Below are positions 25,488-33,748 of a stretch of DNA of 40,591 bases, in pieces. Origin of the DNA: Thermodesulfobacteriales bacterium (GTDB lineage: Bacteria; Desulfobacterota; Thermodesulfobacteria; Thermodesulfobacteriales; Thermodesulfatatoraceae); assembly GCA_026986115.1 (NCBI GenBank), contig JALSPG010000067.1, forward strand, positions 1-40,591, given 5' to 3'. Under the pieces are notes generated by a model. The model worked only from the letters and a program-made list of their open reading frames with translations, was not told the origin of the DNA and did no database searches. Each line of letters starts with the position of its first letter. Positions within the stretch are counted from its first letter, which is position 1. The position numbers and the translations under genes are program-made.

Positions 25488-26443
25488 TTATATTTTGCAT
25501 CGGTTGAAGAAGCCAAAAGGTGAAGAGCTTGCCAAAAATCCGAAAGAGTGGAGGCTTTGAGGACTAAAGGCAAGATCTTTCTCTTGCCAGGGAGACCTTT
25601 TAAAAATTTAGGGATCCAAAGTTTTAGTGTCTTTAAGACTTCCTCAGAAGAGCGATAGGCCTTAAGATAGCTTTCCAGGCGCCTAAGGAGTTCTAATCTC
25701 TCTTTAAGAGAAAAGTTAATTTCATGTTTTTGTTTCCATTCATAAAAAATCCAGGGTCTCTTCAGAGCCGCCCGTCCGATAAGTGCTCCGTGAGCCTTGG
25801 TGTTTTTAAAAAAACGTTCAAGATCTGAAAGGCAAGTAATATCTCCGCTTCCCAAAACTAGCACTTCCCCACCGACCATTTTTACCAAATCTCGGATACG
25901 CTCCCAGCGAGCTCTGCCAGAGAAGCCTTGACTGGCCGTACGAGGATGAAGTGCAAGAATATCTACTCCGGCCTTAAGGAGAGTTTCGGTAATTTTTTCT
26001 AATTCGTCTTCTGCAAATCCTAGCCTAAATTTCACAGAAAAATTACTTCCAAAGGAATGGGCTATTTCAGCGAGGTTTTTGGCTATCTCAAATAGGAGAG
26101 GAAGATTTGTGAGAAGAGCTGCCCCGGCCCCGGTCTTAATAACCTTCCTAGCTGGACAGCCGGCATTGAGATCTAGCCCTTCAGGCTTAAGAGAATAAAG
26201 GACCTTCTGGGCAGCCTCTACCAGGTTTTTGGTCTTACTTCCCTGGAGCTGAAATCTAAGAGGGCGTTCTTCGAAAAAAATATGAAATTGGGGATGGTTA
26301 ATCCCCCTTGACAATATAAAATCTCCACTAATTAGCTCTGTCCAAGTAAAATCGGCTCCTAGCTCCCGAGCAAGCCTGCGGAAGGCACTTTCGGTAAAAC
26401 CTGCCAGAGGAGCCAGACCGACAATTTTTCTAACCCTTTGCAT
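25484..26443 (-). CDS. dus: tRNA-dihydrouridine synthase
   Basis: A 319-residue FMN-dependent TIM-barrel enzyme that reduces uridine to dihydrouridine in tRNA. It shows APLAGFTESAFRRLARELGAD at the N-terminus, FQLQGSKTKN, LDLNAGCPARKVIKTGAGAAL with the catalytic Cys, VKFRLGF, ILALHPRTASQGFSGRARW with the FMN-contacting His and Arg, and LGSGDI. Length is typical. No ribosome site is clear before the ATG at 26443. It forms a two-gene unit with the downstream HDOD gene. Which of the DusA/B/C subfamilies it belongs to cannot be decided by eye. Confidence 0.93.
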   Translation of the reverse strand: MQRVRKIVGLAPLAGFTESAFRRLARELGADFTWTELISGDFILSRGINHPQFHIFFEERPLRFQLQGSKTKNLVEAAQKVLYSLKPEGLDLNAGCPARKVIKTGAGAALLTNLPLLFEIAKNLAEIAHSFGSNFSVKFRLGFAEDELEKITETLLKAGVDILALHPRTASQGFSGRARWERIRDLVKMVGGEVLVLGSGDITCLSDLERFFKNTKAHGALIGRAALKRPWIFYEWKQKHEINFSLKERLELLRRLESYLKAYRSSEEVLKTLKLWIPKFLKGLPGKRKILPLVLKASTLSDFWQALHLLASSTDAKYK

Positions 26444-26496
26444 TTTTGACGTTCTATTCAGTACTTATACCAAAATTACTTCAATTTTAGTGAATT

Positions 26497-26512
26497 TTTC
26501 GATCAGTCGAAA
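26497..26512. promoter_or_regulatory. Small palindrome upstream of the cytochrome c gene
   Basis: TTTCGA-tcag-TCGAAA is a perfect 6-bp inverted repeat 39 bp before the cytochrome start. The spacing and size would suit a dimeric regulator such as a CRP/FNR-family protein, but the half-sites are not the FNR consensus. Confidence 0.3.
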
Positions 26513-26550
26513 CGGTTTTTTGAAAAAGAAAAAGGGAAGGAGGAGTAGTT

Positions 26551-27111
26551 ATGGGAGGGCGGGTTGCCTTGGGGCTTTTTCTCTTCCTTTTCTTAGCTAG
26601 TCTGGTTTTGGCTCAGGAAGAACAAAAACATTACGTAGGAAGTCGAGCCTGCGCCGATTGTCACGAGGAGGAATATGTTACTTACCAAAAATTTTCGAAA
26701 AAGGCCCATTCATTCGAAGCTGTAACCAAAATGCGCGACAAACTTACCGCAAATGAAATTAAAAATTGTTATCAATGCCATACTACCGGTTATGGAAAAC
26801 CCGGTGGCTTTACAGATGAGCTTTCTACTCCGGACTTGAAAAATGTAGGTTGTGAGGCCTGTCATGGGCCTGGATCCAAGCACATCAAAAGCGAAGATCC
26901 GAAAGACATTTGGGCTTCTCATGAGAATATGAAGAAAGTGTGTAAGAGCTGTCATACAAGAGAAGTGAGTAGAAGCCTTTCGTTTTCGGCCTCTTCTTCA
27001 TGGAGGAGCGCATTAAAAAAGGATGTTGTTTATGTTTGGAAGATGGAAGTCTTATTTAAGAGATGTAAAGGTCCGAATTCTCTTTCCGGTGATAGTTTTT
27101 CTAGTGGTTGA
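26551..27111 (+). CDS. Tetraheme cytochrome c (cytochrome c-554-like) with a C-terminal frameshift
   Basis: An exported protein with a signal peptide (ALGLFLFLFLASLVLAQEE) and four CxxCH heme-binding motifs: CADCH, CYQCH, CEACH and CKSCH, with GPGSKH and the pattern of the cytochrome c-554 family (YVGSRACADCHEEEY). It would carry electrons in the periplasm. After CKSCHTREVS the frame goes wrong near 26970: dropping one base gives EAFRFRPLLHGGAH and a stop at 27014-27016, which is how such a protein would be expected to end. As read, the frame instead runs to 27111 through the start of the next gene. The damage spares all heme motifs, so function may survive. AAGGAGGAG precedes the ATG. Confidence 0.8.
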   Translation: MGGRVALGLFLFLFLASLVLAQEEQKHYVGSRACADCHEEEYVTYQKFSKKAHSFEAVTKMRDKLTANEIKNCYQCHTTGYGKPGGFTDELSTPDLKNVGCEACHGPGSKHIKSEDPKDIWASHENMKKVCKSCHTREVSRSLSFSASSSWRSALKKDVVYVWKMEVLFKRCKGPNSLSGDSFSSG

Positions 27112-28375
27112 AGCTATTTTGTTTCTCTTTTTACATCGTCATTATATGTAAAAGCTTTCTTCAGAAATCGGCCACGAAGATGCTATCTCTCTCTTAAGTT
27201 CGGTAAGTCTTAATTTTTTCTGTTTTAGCCCTCACTTTACTTTTGCAAAAGGTAGCGATAAGACCAATTCGTTTTCTTTGCACCAAATTGCAAGATCTTG
27301 CTGTAGGAGAAGCAGACCTCACTCGAGAACTCCCGATAAAGGCTCTTAATTGTTCCGAAGAAATGGGCTGTAAAGAAACCCATTGTCGCAGTTATAGTAA
27401 AGAAGTGCCTTGTTGGTATATATCTGGTAGCTATGCTACAAATCCTGATTGCCAAAAGATTACCGAGGGAGAATATAAAGACTGTAAAGAATGTAAAGTT
27501 TACCAGAAGGCCGTTTGTACTGAAATAGATGAAGCGGCATCCTTAGTAAATGCTTTTATCAACCGAATGCGACAAATGATAGCTCAAGCTAAATCACATA
27601 CAGAAAATGTCGGTCTTGAATCCCGCAAATTGCATCAAGAATCCGAAAATATGAATGAAGTAGCTACAAAAACTTCAGAAGGTACGAAATCGCTTCTTCA
27701 GTCTGCAGAAAAAACAAACGAAATGGTTAATCACGTAGTACGGGCTATGGAAGAAATGAACGGCGCCGTGGTAGAAATTTCTCGCAATACTAGCCTTTCT
27801 CGTGAAAAGACCCTTGAAGCTACAGAGAAAGCCCGCCATACCGTAAAGGTAATCGAAAACCTTTCAATAGCCTCTGAAAAGATTGGCGAAATAAGTCAAC
27901 TTATCGGGAACATTGCCGAGCAAACTAACTTGCTTGCTCTGAACGCCACTATTGAAGCCAGCCGTGCAGGTGAAGCAGGCAAAGGTTTTGCTGTAGTAGC
28001 TAACGAAGTCAAAGAGCTTGCTCGCAAGACAAGCGAATCGGTAGAAATAATCGATAAGATGTTCAGAGACTCAAGGATGATGTTTCTCAGGCTGTTTCTG
28101 CTATTAACGAAATTTTGAAAGTGATCGAAGATCTAAACAATATGGCCCAAAACATTGCAAGCGCCGTTGAAGAACAAACTGCGACCACAGAAGAAATTAG
28201 CACCAGTGCTCAACAAGCCGGAGATACAGTAACTCAAACTACTGGGCTGATTCAGAAGATTGCAGCAGGAAACGAAACTGTTTATAGAAGTAGTAAACAA
28301 GTAAAAGAAGCAGCTGAGAAATTGAATAACCTTTTTAAGGATTTGCAAAAGCTTTTAGCGTCTTTCAAAGTATAA
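27032..28375 (+). pseudogene. Methyl-accepting chemotaxis protein with Cys-rich HAMP insert, disrupted
   Basis: Pieces in order: ATG at 27032, first membrane helix (ILFPVIVFLVVEAILFLFL), stop TAA at 27149-27151, a short outer segment SSEIGHEDAISLLSSV in the same frame, a frame change near 27204 (one extra A), a second helix [16 protein letters not shown], a HAMP region starting [20 protein letters not shown], then an insert of about 60 residues with eight Cys ([31 protein letters not shown]). The signalling domain has [21 protein letters not shown] and [17 protein letters not shown] further frame change near 28065-28080 separates the last part (VEEQTATTEEISTSAQQAGD). Three lesions make this a likely pseudogene. 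The outer loop is too small for a ligand-binding domain, so sensing would have been intracellular, perhaps by the Cys cluster. Confidence 0.8.
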
Positions 28376-28397
28376 AGAGGGGGCTTAGCCCCCTCTT
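28375..28397. terminator. Bidirectional terminator between the chemoreceptor and paaK-like genes
   Basis: AAGAGGGGGC-tta-GCCCCCTCTT is a perfect 10-bp stem followed by T-rich sequence. It lies exactly between two converging genes and has Ts on the plus side and As on the other, so it can work in both directions. Confidence 0.85.
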
Positions 28398-28399
28398 GT

Positions 28400-29665
28400 T
28401 TATTTTTCGATTTTTTCTACGCGAACCGCTTTACCTTCCCGGCGTGGAATCTTTCCTTCTGGCAAGAGGATAACATCTGCTCGAAACCCTAGGTAATTGT
28501 AAATTTCCTCTTCCAGTCTGTGCTTGAGACTTTCATCAAGGCTGCGGCTTTCTACCAAGATTTCAATAAAATCTTTACCTTCTTTTTTCCCGATACGGAT
28601 AAGGTAGTCTGGGAGTGTTTCGGGATGAGCCATAATTATTTCTTCAATCTGGCGAGGATAGAAATTTACTCCTTTTACTTTGAGCATATCGTCGGTGCGG
28701 CCTTTGATGCGGGCAAGACGCAGCATGGTACGTCCACAGGTACAACGTCCTCTCGAAAGGATCTTCGTTATATCTCGCGTTCGATAGCGTACCAGGGGAA
28801 GGCCTTCCCGAGTGAGGGTAGTGACAACCAGTTCGCCCTCTTCTCCGTCAGGCAAGATTTCTCCTGTTTCTGGATCTACAATTTCGATGAGATAATGATC
28901 TTCCCAAACATGAATTCCGCTGTGGGCTACACAATCGATACCAAGTCCTACACCGCCTGTTTCCGTCATTCCGATAATATCAAAAGTCTCAATCCCGAGC
29001 TCTTTTTCGATAAATTTGCGGGTTTCGTCGCTCCAAACTTCGGCCCCAAAAATTCCCACCCGAAGTTTGGTTTGTGAGAAGTCGAATCCTTCACTTTTGG
29101 CGACTTCTATGAGGCGGAGGGGATAGCTTGAAATAGCTGCTAAAGCAGTGGTGCCGAAATCCCGGATGAATTTGAGCTGCATGAGGGTTCGGCCCGGACC
29201 GATGGGAACAACAAAGCAACCGATTCTTTCAGCTCCGTAATGGAAACCAAAACCTCCGTTGAAAAGACCAAATCCGGGGGTGATTTGGAGAACATCTTTG
29301 TGGGTAAGAGTGGCAGCGGAAAGACAACGGGCCATAATCTCAGACCATTGCTCTACATCAGAACGGGTATAGGGATTTATGACCGGAGTTCCTGTGGTTC
29401 CGGAGGACATGTGAAATCGTACAAAATCTTCTTTAGAGGCACAGGCAAGTTTAAAAGGATACGCTTCTCTTAGTTCATCTTTGGTGATAAAGGGAAGCTG
29501 CTTTATATCACTTAGATCTTTTAAGTCTTCGGGCGCAAGATCCCCAAAACGAGCAGCATAAGTGGGGTTATTTTCTAAAATATGTCGGAGAGTACGACGG
29601 AGTCTTCGAAGTTGAAGTTTTTCTAGTTCTTCCCGGGGCATAGTTTCCAAGCGAGGCTGATACAT
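28400..29665 (-). CDS. Phenylacetate-CoA ligase (PaaK-like)
   Basis: A 421-residue acyl-adenylate-forming enzyme that would activate phenylacetate, or another aryl acid, to the CoA thioester using ATP. It shows HMSSGTTGTPVINPYTRSD (AMP/ATP loop), IGMTETGGVGLGIDC, LVVTTLTREGLPLVRYRTRD (the AMP-binding Asp region), and RIKGRTDDMLKVKGVNFYP (hinge and start of the C-terminal domain). Size and pattern fit PaaK proteins of anaerobes. GGAGGGAAAG precedes the ATG. It is 9 bp downstream of an aminotransferase on the same strand; the pair could degrade aromatic amino acids through aryl pyruvates, although the oxidoreductase of that route is not in this window. Confidence 0.88.
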   Translation of the reverse strand: MYQPRLETMPREELEKLQLRRLRRTLRHILENNPTYAARFGDLAPEDLKDLSDIKQLPFITKDELREAYPFKLACASKEDFVRFHMSSGTTGTPVINPYTRSDVEQWSEIMARCLSAATLTHKDVLQITPGFGLFNGGFGFHYGAERIGCFVVPIGPGRTLMQLKFIRDFGTTALAAISSYPLRLIEVAKSEGFDFSQTKLRVGIFGAEVWSDETRKFIEKELGIETFDIIGMTETGGVGLGIDCVAHSGIHVWEDHYLIEIVDPETGEILPDGEEGELVVTTLTREGLPLVRYRTRDITKILSRGRCTCGRTMLRLARIKGRTDDMLKVKGVNFYPRQIEEIIMAHPETLPDYLIRIGKKEGKDFIEILVESRSLDESLKHRLEEEIYNYLGFRADVILLPEGKIPRREGKAVRVEKIEK

Positions 29666-29674
29666 CTTTCCCTC

Positions 29675-30865
29675 CTATTTTGCCATTTCCCTAGCCTTTT
29701 TGGTGGCGCGTTTGAAGCCTTCCCGGGCCTTTTCAATATAAATTTCGTCGATACAAAAGGCCAACCGAATATGCCCAGGCCCTCCAAATCCGCGTCCTGG
29801 TACTGCTAGGATTAATTCTTCTTGGAGAAGACGACAAAATTCTACGTCATCTATAGGAGTTTTGGGAAAGACATAAAAAGCCCCTTTTGGTTTTACGAAT
29901 TCCAGCCCGGCTTCTTCAAGGACTTCGCAGAAAAGATCCCGTCTTCTTTCATAGACAGTTACATCTACTGTTTCTTCGGCACACTTTGCCGCTATTCGTT
30001 GGGCGATAGCCGGGGCATTTACAAATCCCAGAATTCGGTTCGCCAGAATAAAGCCTGCTAATAGCTCTTCTTTCCCTTCTGCCTCCGGATGAAGAGCGAG
30101 AAATCCGATGCGTTCTCCTGGAAGAGAAAGCTCTTTAGAAAAGCTCGTAACCACAATGGAATTTTCGTAATAGGGAAAGATGGGAGGAGTTTCAAGACCA
30201 TCGAAGACAAGATTACGATAGGGTTCATCGGAGATAAGATAGATGGGATGGCCAATTTCTTTTGACTTTTTTTGCAGGAGTTCGCAAAGGACCTTTATTT
30301 CTTCCTGTCCGTAAAGCTGGCCCGTAGGATTGTGGGGAGAATTTATAAGAACGGCTTTGGTTTGAGAATTAATTGCTCCTTCCAGAGCCGAAAAATCAAG
30401 AGAAAAATCTTCTTTGCTTGGTACTGGTCGGGGGACTCCCTGATGGTTTTCTACATAAAAATTGTATTCTACAAAAAATGGGGCCGGGAAGACGACTTCG
30501 TCTCCCGGGTCAAGCAAGGCCTTGAAAATGACATTTAGGGCCCCTGCGGCTCCGCAAGTCATGATTACATGTTCCAGAGGGACAGCATATTTTTGTTCTT
30601 TAGAAACCTTGATAGCCATAGCTTCTCTGGCAAAGGGAAAACCGGCGTTTGGCATGTAGCTGTGAAAAGACGGCTGGTCTTCTCGGACAATCTCTTCTAG
30701 AGCTTTTTTTACTGCCGGAGGCGGGGGGACATCCGGGTTACCAAGACTAAAATCACAAACATTTTCTGCCCCAAAGCGGGCCTTAAGCCTAGCCCCTTCT
30801 TCAAACATTTTACGGATCCATGAGGCCCTAGACAAATACTCTTTGATTTGTGCTGAAGCAGCCAT
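29675..30865 (-). CDS. Pyridoxal-phosphate aminotransferase, class I/II
   Basis: A 396-residue aminotransferase with DFSLGNPDVPPP, ITCGAAGAL-type cofactor loop (MTCGAAGALNVIFKALLDPG), INSPHNPTGQLY, LISDEPYRNLVFDG and SFSKELSLPGERIGFLAL with the Schiff-base Lys; the C-terminal substrate Arg is in GHIRLAFC. It differs clearly from the aminotransferase at 9428-10651. GGAGGGAAAAAA precedes the ATG. It is upstream of the PaaK-like gene on one transcript and divergent from the MoaD/ThiS gene. Aromatic or aspartate-type substrates are possible; the specificity is not visible. Confidence 0.87.
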   Translation of the reverse strand: MAASAQIKEYLSRASWIRKMFEEGARLKARFGAENVCDFSLGNPDVPPPPAVKKALEEIVREDQPSFHSYMPNAGFPFAREAMAIKVSKEQKYAVPLEHVIMTCGAAGALNVIFKALLDPGDEVVFPAPFFVEYNFYVENHQGVPRPVPSKEDFSLDFSALEGAINSQTKAVLINSPHNPTGQLYGQEEIKVLCELLQKKSKEIGHPIYLISDEPYRNLVFDGLETPPIFPYYENSIVVTSFSKELSLPGERIGFLALHPEAEGKEELLAGFILANRILGFVNAPAIAQRIAAKCAEETVDVTVYERRRDLFCEVLEEAGLEFVKPKGAFYVFPKTPIDDVEFCRLLQEELILAVPGRGFGGPGHIRLAFCIDEIYIEKAREGFKRATKKAREMAK

Positions 30866-30939
30866 TTTTTTCCCTCCTGAAAAACTTTTAGAGCTTTAAA
30901 CCTTTCTACAACCACCAAGTCAAGTGTTATGTTAAAGAC

Positions 30940-31224
30940 ATGGGAAGAAGTGTCAAAGTAAAGCTTTTTGGAACTTTGCGCCTTAAGTTTCGGCCCTGGG
31001 AGACAGAGATTGAAATTCCTTCTCCTGTTAGGCTGAAAGAATTTCTGGCGCTTCTTGAGGAGAAGTATCCTGGGCTAAGTGAAGTCCTTCTGGCAGAGGG
31101 AAACCTCCGCAAAGGGGTCATCATTCTCAAAGAAGGACGAAATATCTGGCACTTAAAAGGTCTTGATACGGAAATATCACCCGGAGAAAGGTTAGTTATT
31201 TTTCCACCAGGAGCAGGAGGATGA
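30940..31224 (+). CDS. MoaD/ThiS-family sulfur-carrier-like protein
   Basis: A 94-residue ubiquitin-fold protein: VKVKLFGTLRLKFRPWETEIEI opens the beta-grasp, RLKEFLALLEEKYPG is the helix, and PGERLVIFPPGAGG is the last strand ending in Gly-Gly, the tail that is adenylated and converted to a thiocarboxylate in sulfur carriers. The stop codon overlaps the start of the E1-like gene (ATGA), so the pair is co-translated. It may serve molybdopterin (or tungstopterin) or another sulfur-transfer pathway. The formate dehydrogenase needs such a cofactor, but no other moa genes are here. Confidence 0.85.
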   Translation: MGRSVKVKLFGTLRLKFRPWETEIEIPSPVRLKEFLALLEEKYPGLSEVLLAEGNLRKGVIILKEGRNIWHLKGLDTEISPGERLVIFPPGAGG

Positions 31225-31892
31225 CCTCTTTTTACGCACGTCAACAAGGCCTTTTTAGCCCGGAGGAGTGGGCCCGCCTAAAGGCCGCTACGGTGTTGGT
31301 GGTTGGTCTTGGAGGGTTAGGCAGTTTTGTAGCTGAAGGCCTTTGCCGGGCGGGTCTTGGGGGCCTTTTTCTTCTGGATCACGACCGGGTCTCTATTTCC
31401 GACCTGAACCGTCAAATACTCTATACCTCAGATGACATCGGGCGCTTTAAGGCCCAGGTGGCCAAGGAGAGATTACAGAAAATTAGAGAGGACCTCTGGG
31501 TGGAAGCTTGGGTCCAACGTTTGGGCCCTCAATTTGTAATACCGGCAAAGGTATCCTTAGTAGTAGATGCCCTTGATAACTGGGAAAGCCGTTTTGTGCT
31601 GGATGAGCTCACTTTTAAGACTAAAAAGTATTTGGTTCACGCGGGCCTTAAGGGACGCTTCGGACAGGTGCTAACATTTCCTCCTTCTCCGCCACGCTTG
31701 AAAGATATCTTGGTCGGTGTGGAGGAAGAGCCTTCTCCTCCAGCTGCCTTTCCAATTTGTGCTATCTTAGGGGGGTTGGTAGTGGAAGAGGTATTGAAAA
31801 TTATTTGCGGAAAAGAGGGTGTACTTGCTCATAAGATGCTACTTGTAGATCTCCAAAATTATGACTTTGAGATTGTGCCGCTTGCCAAATAA
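31221..31892 (+). CDS. ThiF/MoeB/HesA-family E1-like activating enzyme
   Basis: A 223-residue adenylyltransferase with the Rossmann loop VVGLGGLGSFVAEGLCRAG, the acidic LLDHDRVSISDLNRQILY with the R-containing catalytic segment, and DALDNWESRFVLDELTF. It would adenylate the Gly-Gly tail of its partner encoded just upstream. The CxxC zinc pairs typical of MoeB and ThiF are not seen; only a single Cys in FPICAILGGL occupies the place of the C-P-x-x-G-V-L-G loop. This makes it a compact form of the family. Its 3' end overlaps the convergent marC gene by 34 bp. Confidence 0.87.
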   Translation: MTSFYARQQGLFSPEEWARLKAATVLVVGLGGLGSFVAEGLCRAGLGGLFLLDHDRVSISDLNRQILYTSDDIGRFKAQVAKERLQKIREDLWVEAWVQRLGPQFVIPAKVSLVVDALDNWESRFVLDELTFKTKKYLVHAGLKGRFGQVLTFPPSPPRLKDILVGVEEEPSPPAAFPICAILGGLVVEEVLKIICGKEGVLAHKMLLVDLQNYDFEIVPLAK

Positions 31893-32509
31893 GGAAAGGC
31901 CTCGCGTAAGCCTTCTAAAATCATTTGTACGGCAATGACTGCAAGAATTAAACCCATAAGCCGGGTCACAACACCAATGCGTGTGCGTCCAAGACGATTC
32001 GAGATGGCTTCTCCATAAACAAAGCAAACATAAGTGAGCAGGCAGACCACCCCGAAAACAGAAATAATAACAAGAAGATCATAAAAATGGGTTCTTGCAC
32101 CGGCAAAGGACATGGCTGTGGTGATGGTTCCGGGGCCAGAAAGAATTGGAGTAGCAAGGGGTGTGATAGCAATGGAGTCCGGATCGGCCTCTTCGTGTTC
32201 TTCTTCCCCGGGGTGGTGTTGGCGAGAGGCCTTTCCACGCAAAAGATGATAGGCGATAAGGAAAACAAGTATGCCTCCTGCAATTCGAAAGGCCGTGAGG
32301 GTGATACCAAAAAAACGGAAGATGAAGTTGCCGGCAAAGACAAAAAGGGAACAAATAATGAAAGCCCCCACCGTTGCTTTTTTGGCTACACGTCGCCTTG
32401 TCTCTTCATCGAAGTCTTCGACAAGACTTATAAAAACGGGAACATTTCCAATCGGATTCATAATCGCGAGAAAACCACTAAAAATCTGGAGAACAAAACT
32501 AATCATCAT
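31859..32509 (-). CDS. MarC-family integral membrane protein
   Basis: A 216-residue, six-helix inner-membrane protein of the MarC/UPF0056 family: FLAIMNPIGNVPVFISL in helix 1, FGITLTAFRIAGGILVFLIAYH in helix 3, and IAITPLATPILSGPGTITTAM in the fourth, a strongly conserved pattern. A short charged loop (HHPGEEEHEEADPDS) lies between. The family is not essential for multidrug resistance despite its name, and its transport role is unknown. Its 3' end overlaps the E1-like gene on the other strand, and it is divergent from the DAHP synthase gene. Confidence 0.9.
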   Translation of the reverse strand: MMISFVLQIFSGFLAIMNPIGNVPVFISLVEDFDEETRRRVAKKATVGAFIICSLFVFAGNFIFRFFGITLTAFRIAGGILVFLIAYHLLRGKASRQHHPGEEEHEEADPDSIAITPLATPILSGPGTITTAMSFAGARTHFYDLLVIISVFGVVCLLTYVCFVYGEAISNRLGRTRIGVVTRLMGLILAVIAVQMILEGLREAFPYLASGTISKS

Positions 32510-32595
32510 CTTTTTGGTTTTTCTTGCCCTTTGCTTCTTCTCCTGCTGTGGTTAGATTAAAATGAATTTTGTAAATTTTACCAGGAGTGAAAAAA

Positions 32596-33747
32596 ATGAT
32601 CATTATCCTTAAGCCAGATGTAGATCCTAACGGCCCAGAAGTCCAGCGTATTTTAGAAACCCTTCATTACTATCAAGGGGTTACCACCAGAATATCCGGG
32701 GTTACCGGTGCCGAACGCAAAGTTATTGAAATTTATGTCATCGGAGACACTTCTCGCATCCCGGACGAAGAAATAGCAATGCTGCCGGGGGTGGAACGAG
32801 TCGTTCGGGTTTCCAAAAAATATCGTCTCATAGGGCGCCATACTGCAGACCAAGAGAGTTTGGGTTTTGATTATAACGGACTCTATTTTGATCAAGATTC
32901 CTTTTATATCTTCGCTGGTCTTTGTGCTGTGGATACTCCAGAACACGTAGAAATGATGTTTGCAGCCTTAAAGGAGGTAGGTATTACCACCTCTCGTATG
33001 GGTGCTTACAAACCCCGCACTAATCCTTATTCCTTCCAAGGGCACGGGCGCAAATGTCTTCCATGGCTTTTCGAGTTGGCAGGTAAATACGGTATTCGTT
33101 GCATTGCTATGGAGGTATGTAAAGAGGCCCATATCGAAGAAATTTACGAGGAACTTGAGCGGGCTGGGCGTCCCACCGGGGTAATGCTTCAGATTGGCAC
33201 CCGAAATGCCCAAAATTTTGAGCTTCTAAAAGCCGTTGGGAGCCAAGAAGAATTTCCTGTGCTTTATAAGAGGGGAATGGGGATCACTATTGAAGAGAGT
33301 CTTAATGCTTGTGAGTATATTGCCAGTGAAGGCAATCGGAATATTGTCTTTTGTTTGCGCGGGGTAAAGACTAATCTTGGTGATCCTCACCGTAATCTTG
33401 TAGATTTTGCCCATGTGCCGGTAGTAAAAGGCCTGACAAGGCTTCCCGTCTGTGTAGATCCTACCCACTCTGTGGGGCGGCGCCAGATTGCCCCCGATGG
33501 GATTCATGAGATCTTCCATGCCGCTGCCCAAGGGGTGATTGCTGGTGCCAATATGATTCTTGTAGAGTTTCATCCCCGTCCTGATAAGGCCCTTTGCGAT
33601 GGTCCGCAAGCTCTTACTCTTGAAGAGCTTCCCCATTTTGTGGAAGACATGAAGATAGTACGGGAGGCTTATCAGCAACGCAAAGACCTTGCCAGTCGTT
33701 ACGCTCTTCAATCTCTTTCTCCTTCTATACAAGTGGTTAGGAGGTAA
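32596..33747 (+). CDS. DAHP synthase-like protein (AroF type, divergent)
   Basis: A 383-residue enzyme resembling type I-beta DAHP synthase, which condenses phosphoenolpyruvate and erythrose 4-phosphate in the first step of aromatic amino-acid synthesis. An N-terminal ferredoxin-like regulatory domain (about 1-75) precedes the barrel. Conserved are AYKPRTNPYSFQG, VCVDPTHSVGR (metal His), VEFHPRPDKALCDGPQAL (metal Glu and Asp) and the Cys in GLCAVDTPE. Several usual motifs are changed: GPCSVE is GLCAVD, and the expected CERG is CLRG. ATG at 32596 fits an AGGAG site better than the in-frame GTG at 32587. The family is clear, but these changes leave catalysis slightly uncertain. Confidence 0.82.
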   Translation: MIIILKPDVDPNGPEVQRILETLHYYQGVTTRISGVTGAERKVIEIYVIGDTSRIPDEEIAMLPGVERVVRVSKKYRLIGRHTADQESLGFDYNGLYFDQDSFYIFAGLCAVDTPEHVEMMFAALKEVGITTSRMGAYKPRTNPYSFQGHGRKCLPWLFELAGKYGIRCIAMEVCKEAHIEEIYEELERAGRPTGVMLQIGTRNAQNFELLKAVGSQEEFPVLYKRGMGITIEESLNACEYIASEGNRNIVFCLRGVKTNLGDPHRNLVDFAHVPVVKGLTRLPVCVDPTHSVGRRQIAPDGIHEIFHAAAQGVIAGANMILVEFHPRPDKALCDGPQALTLEELPHFVEDMKIVREAYQQRKDLASRYALQSLSPSIQVVRR

Positions 33748-33748
33748 A

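Noticed and set aside
32087-32560. 157-codon plus-strand frame over marC
   Set aside because: It is antisense to a clear six-helix MarC protein and has low-complexity content.
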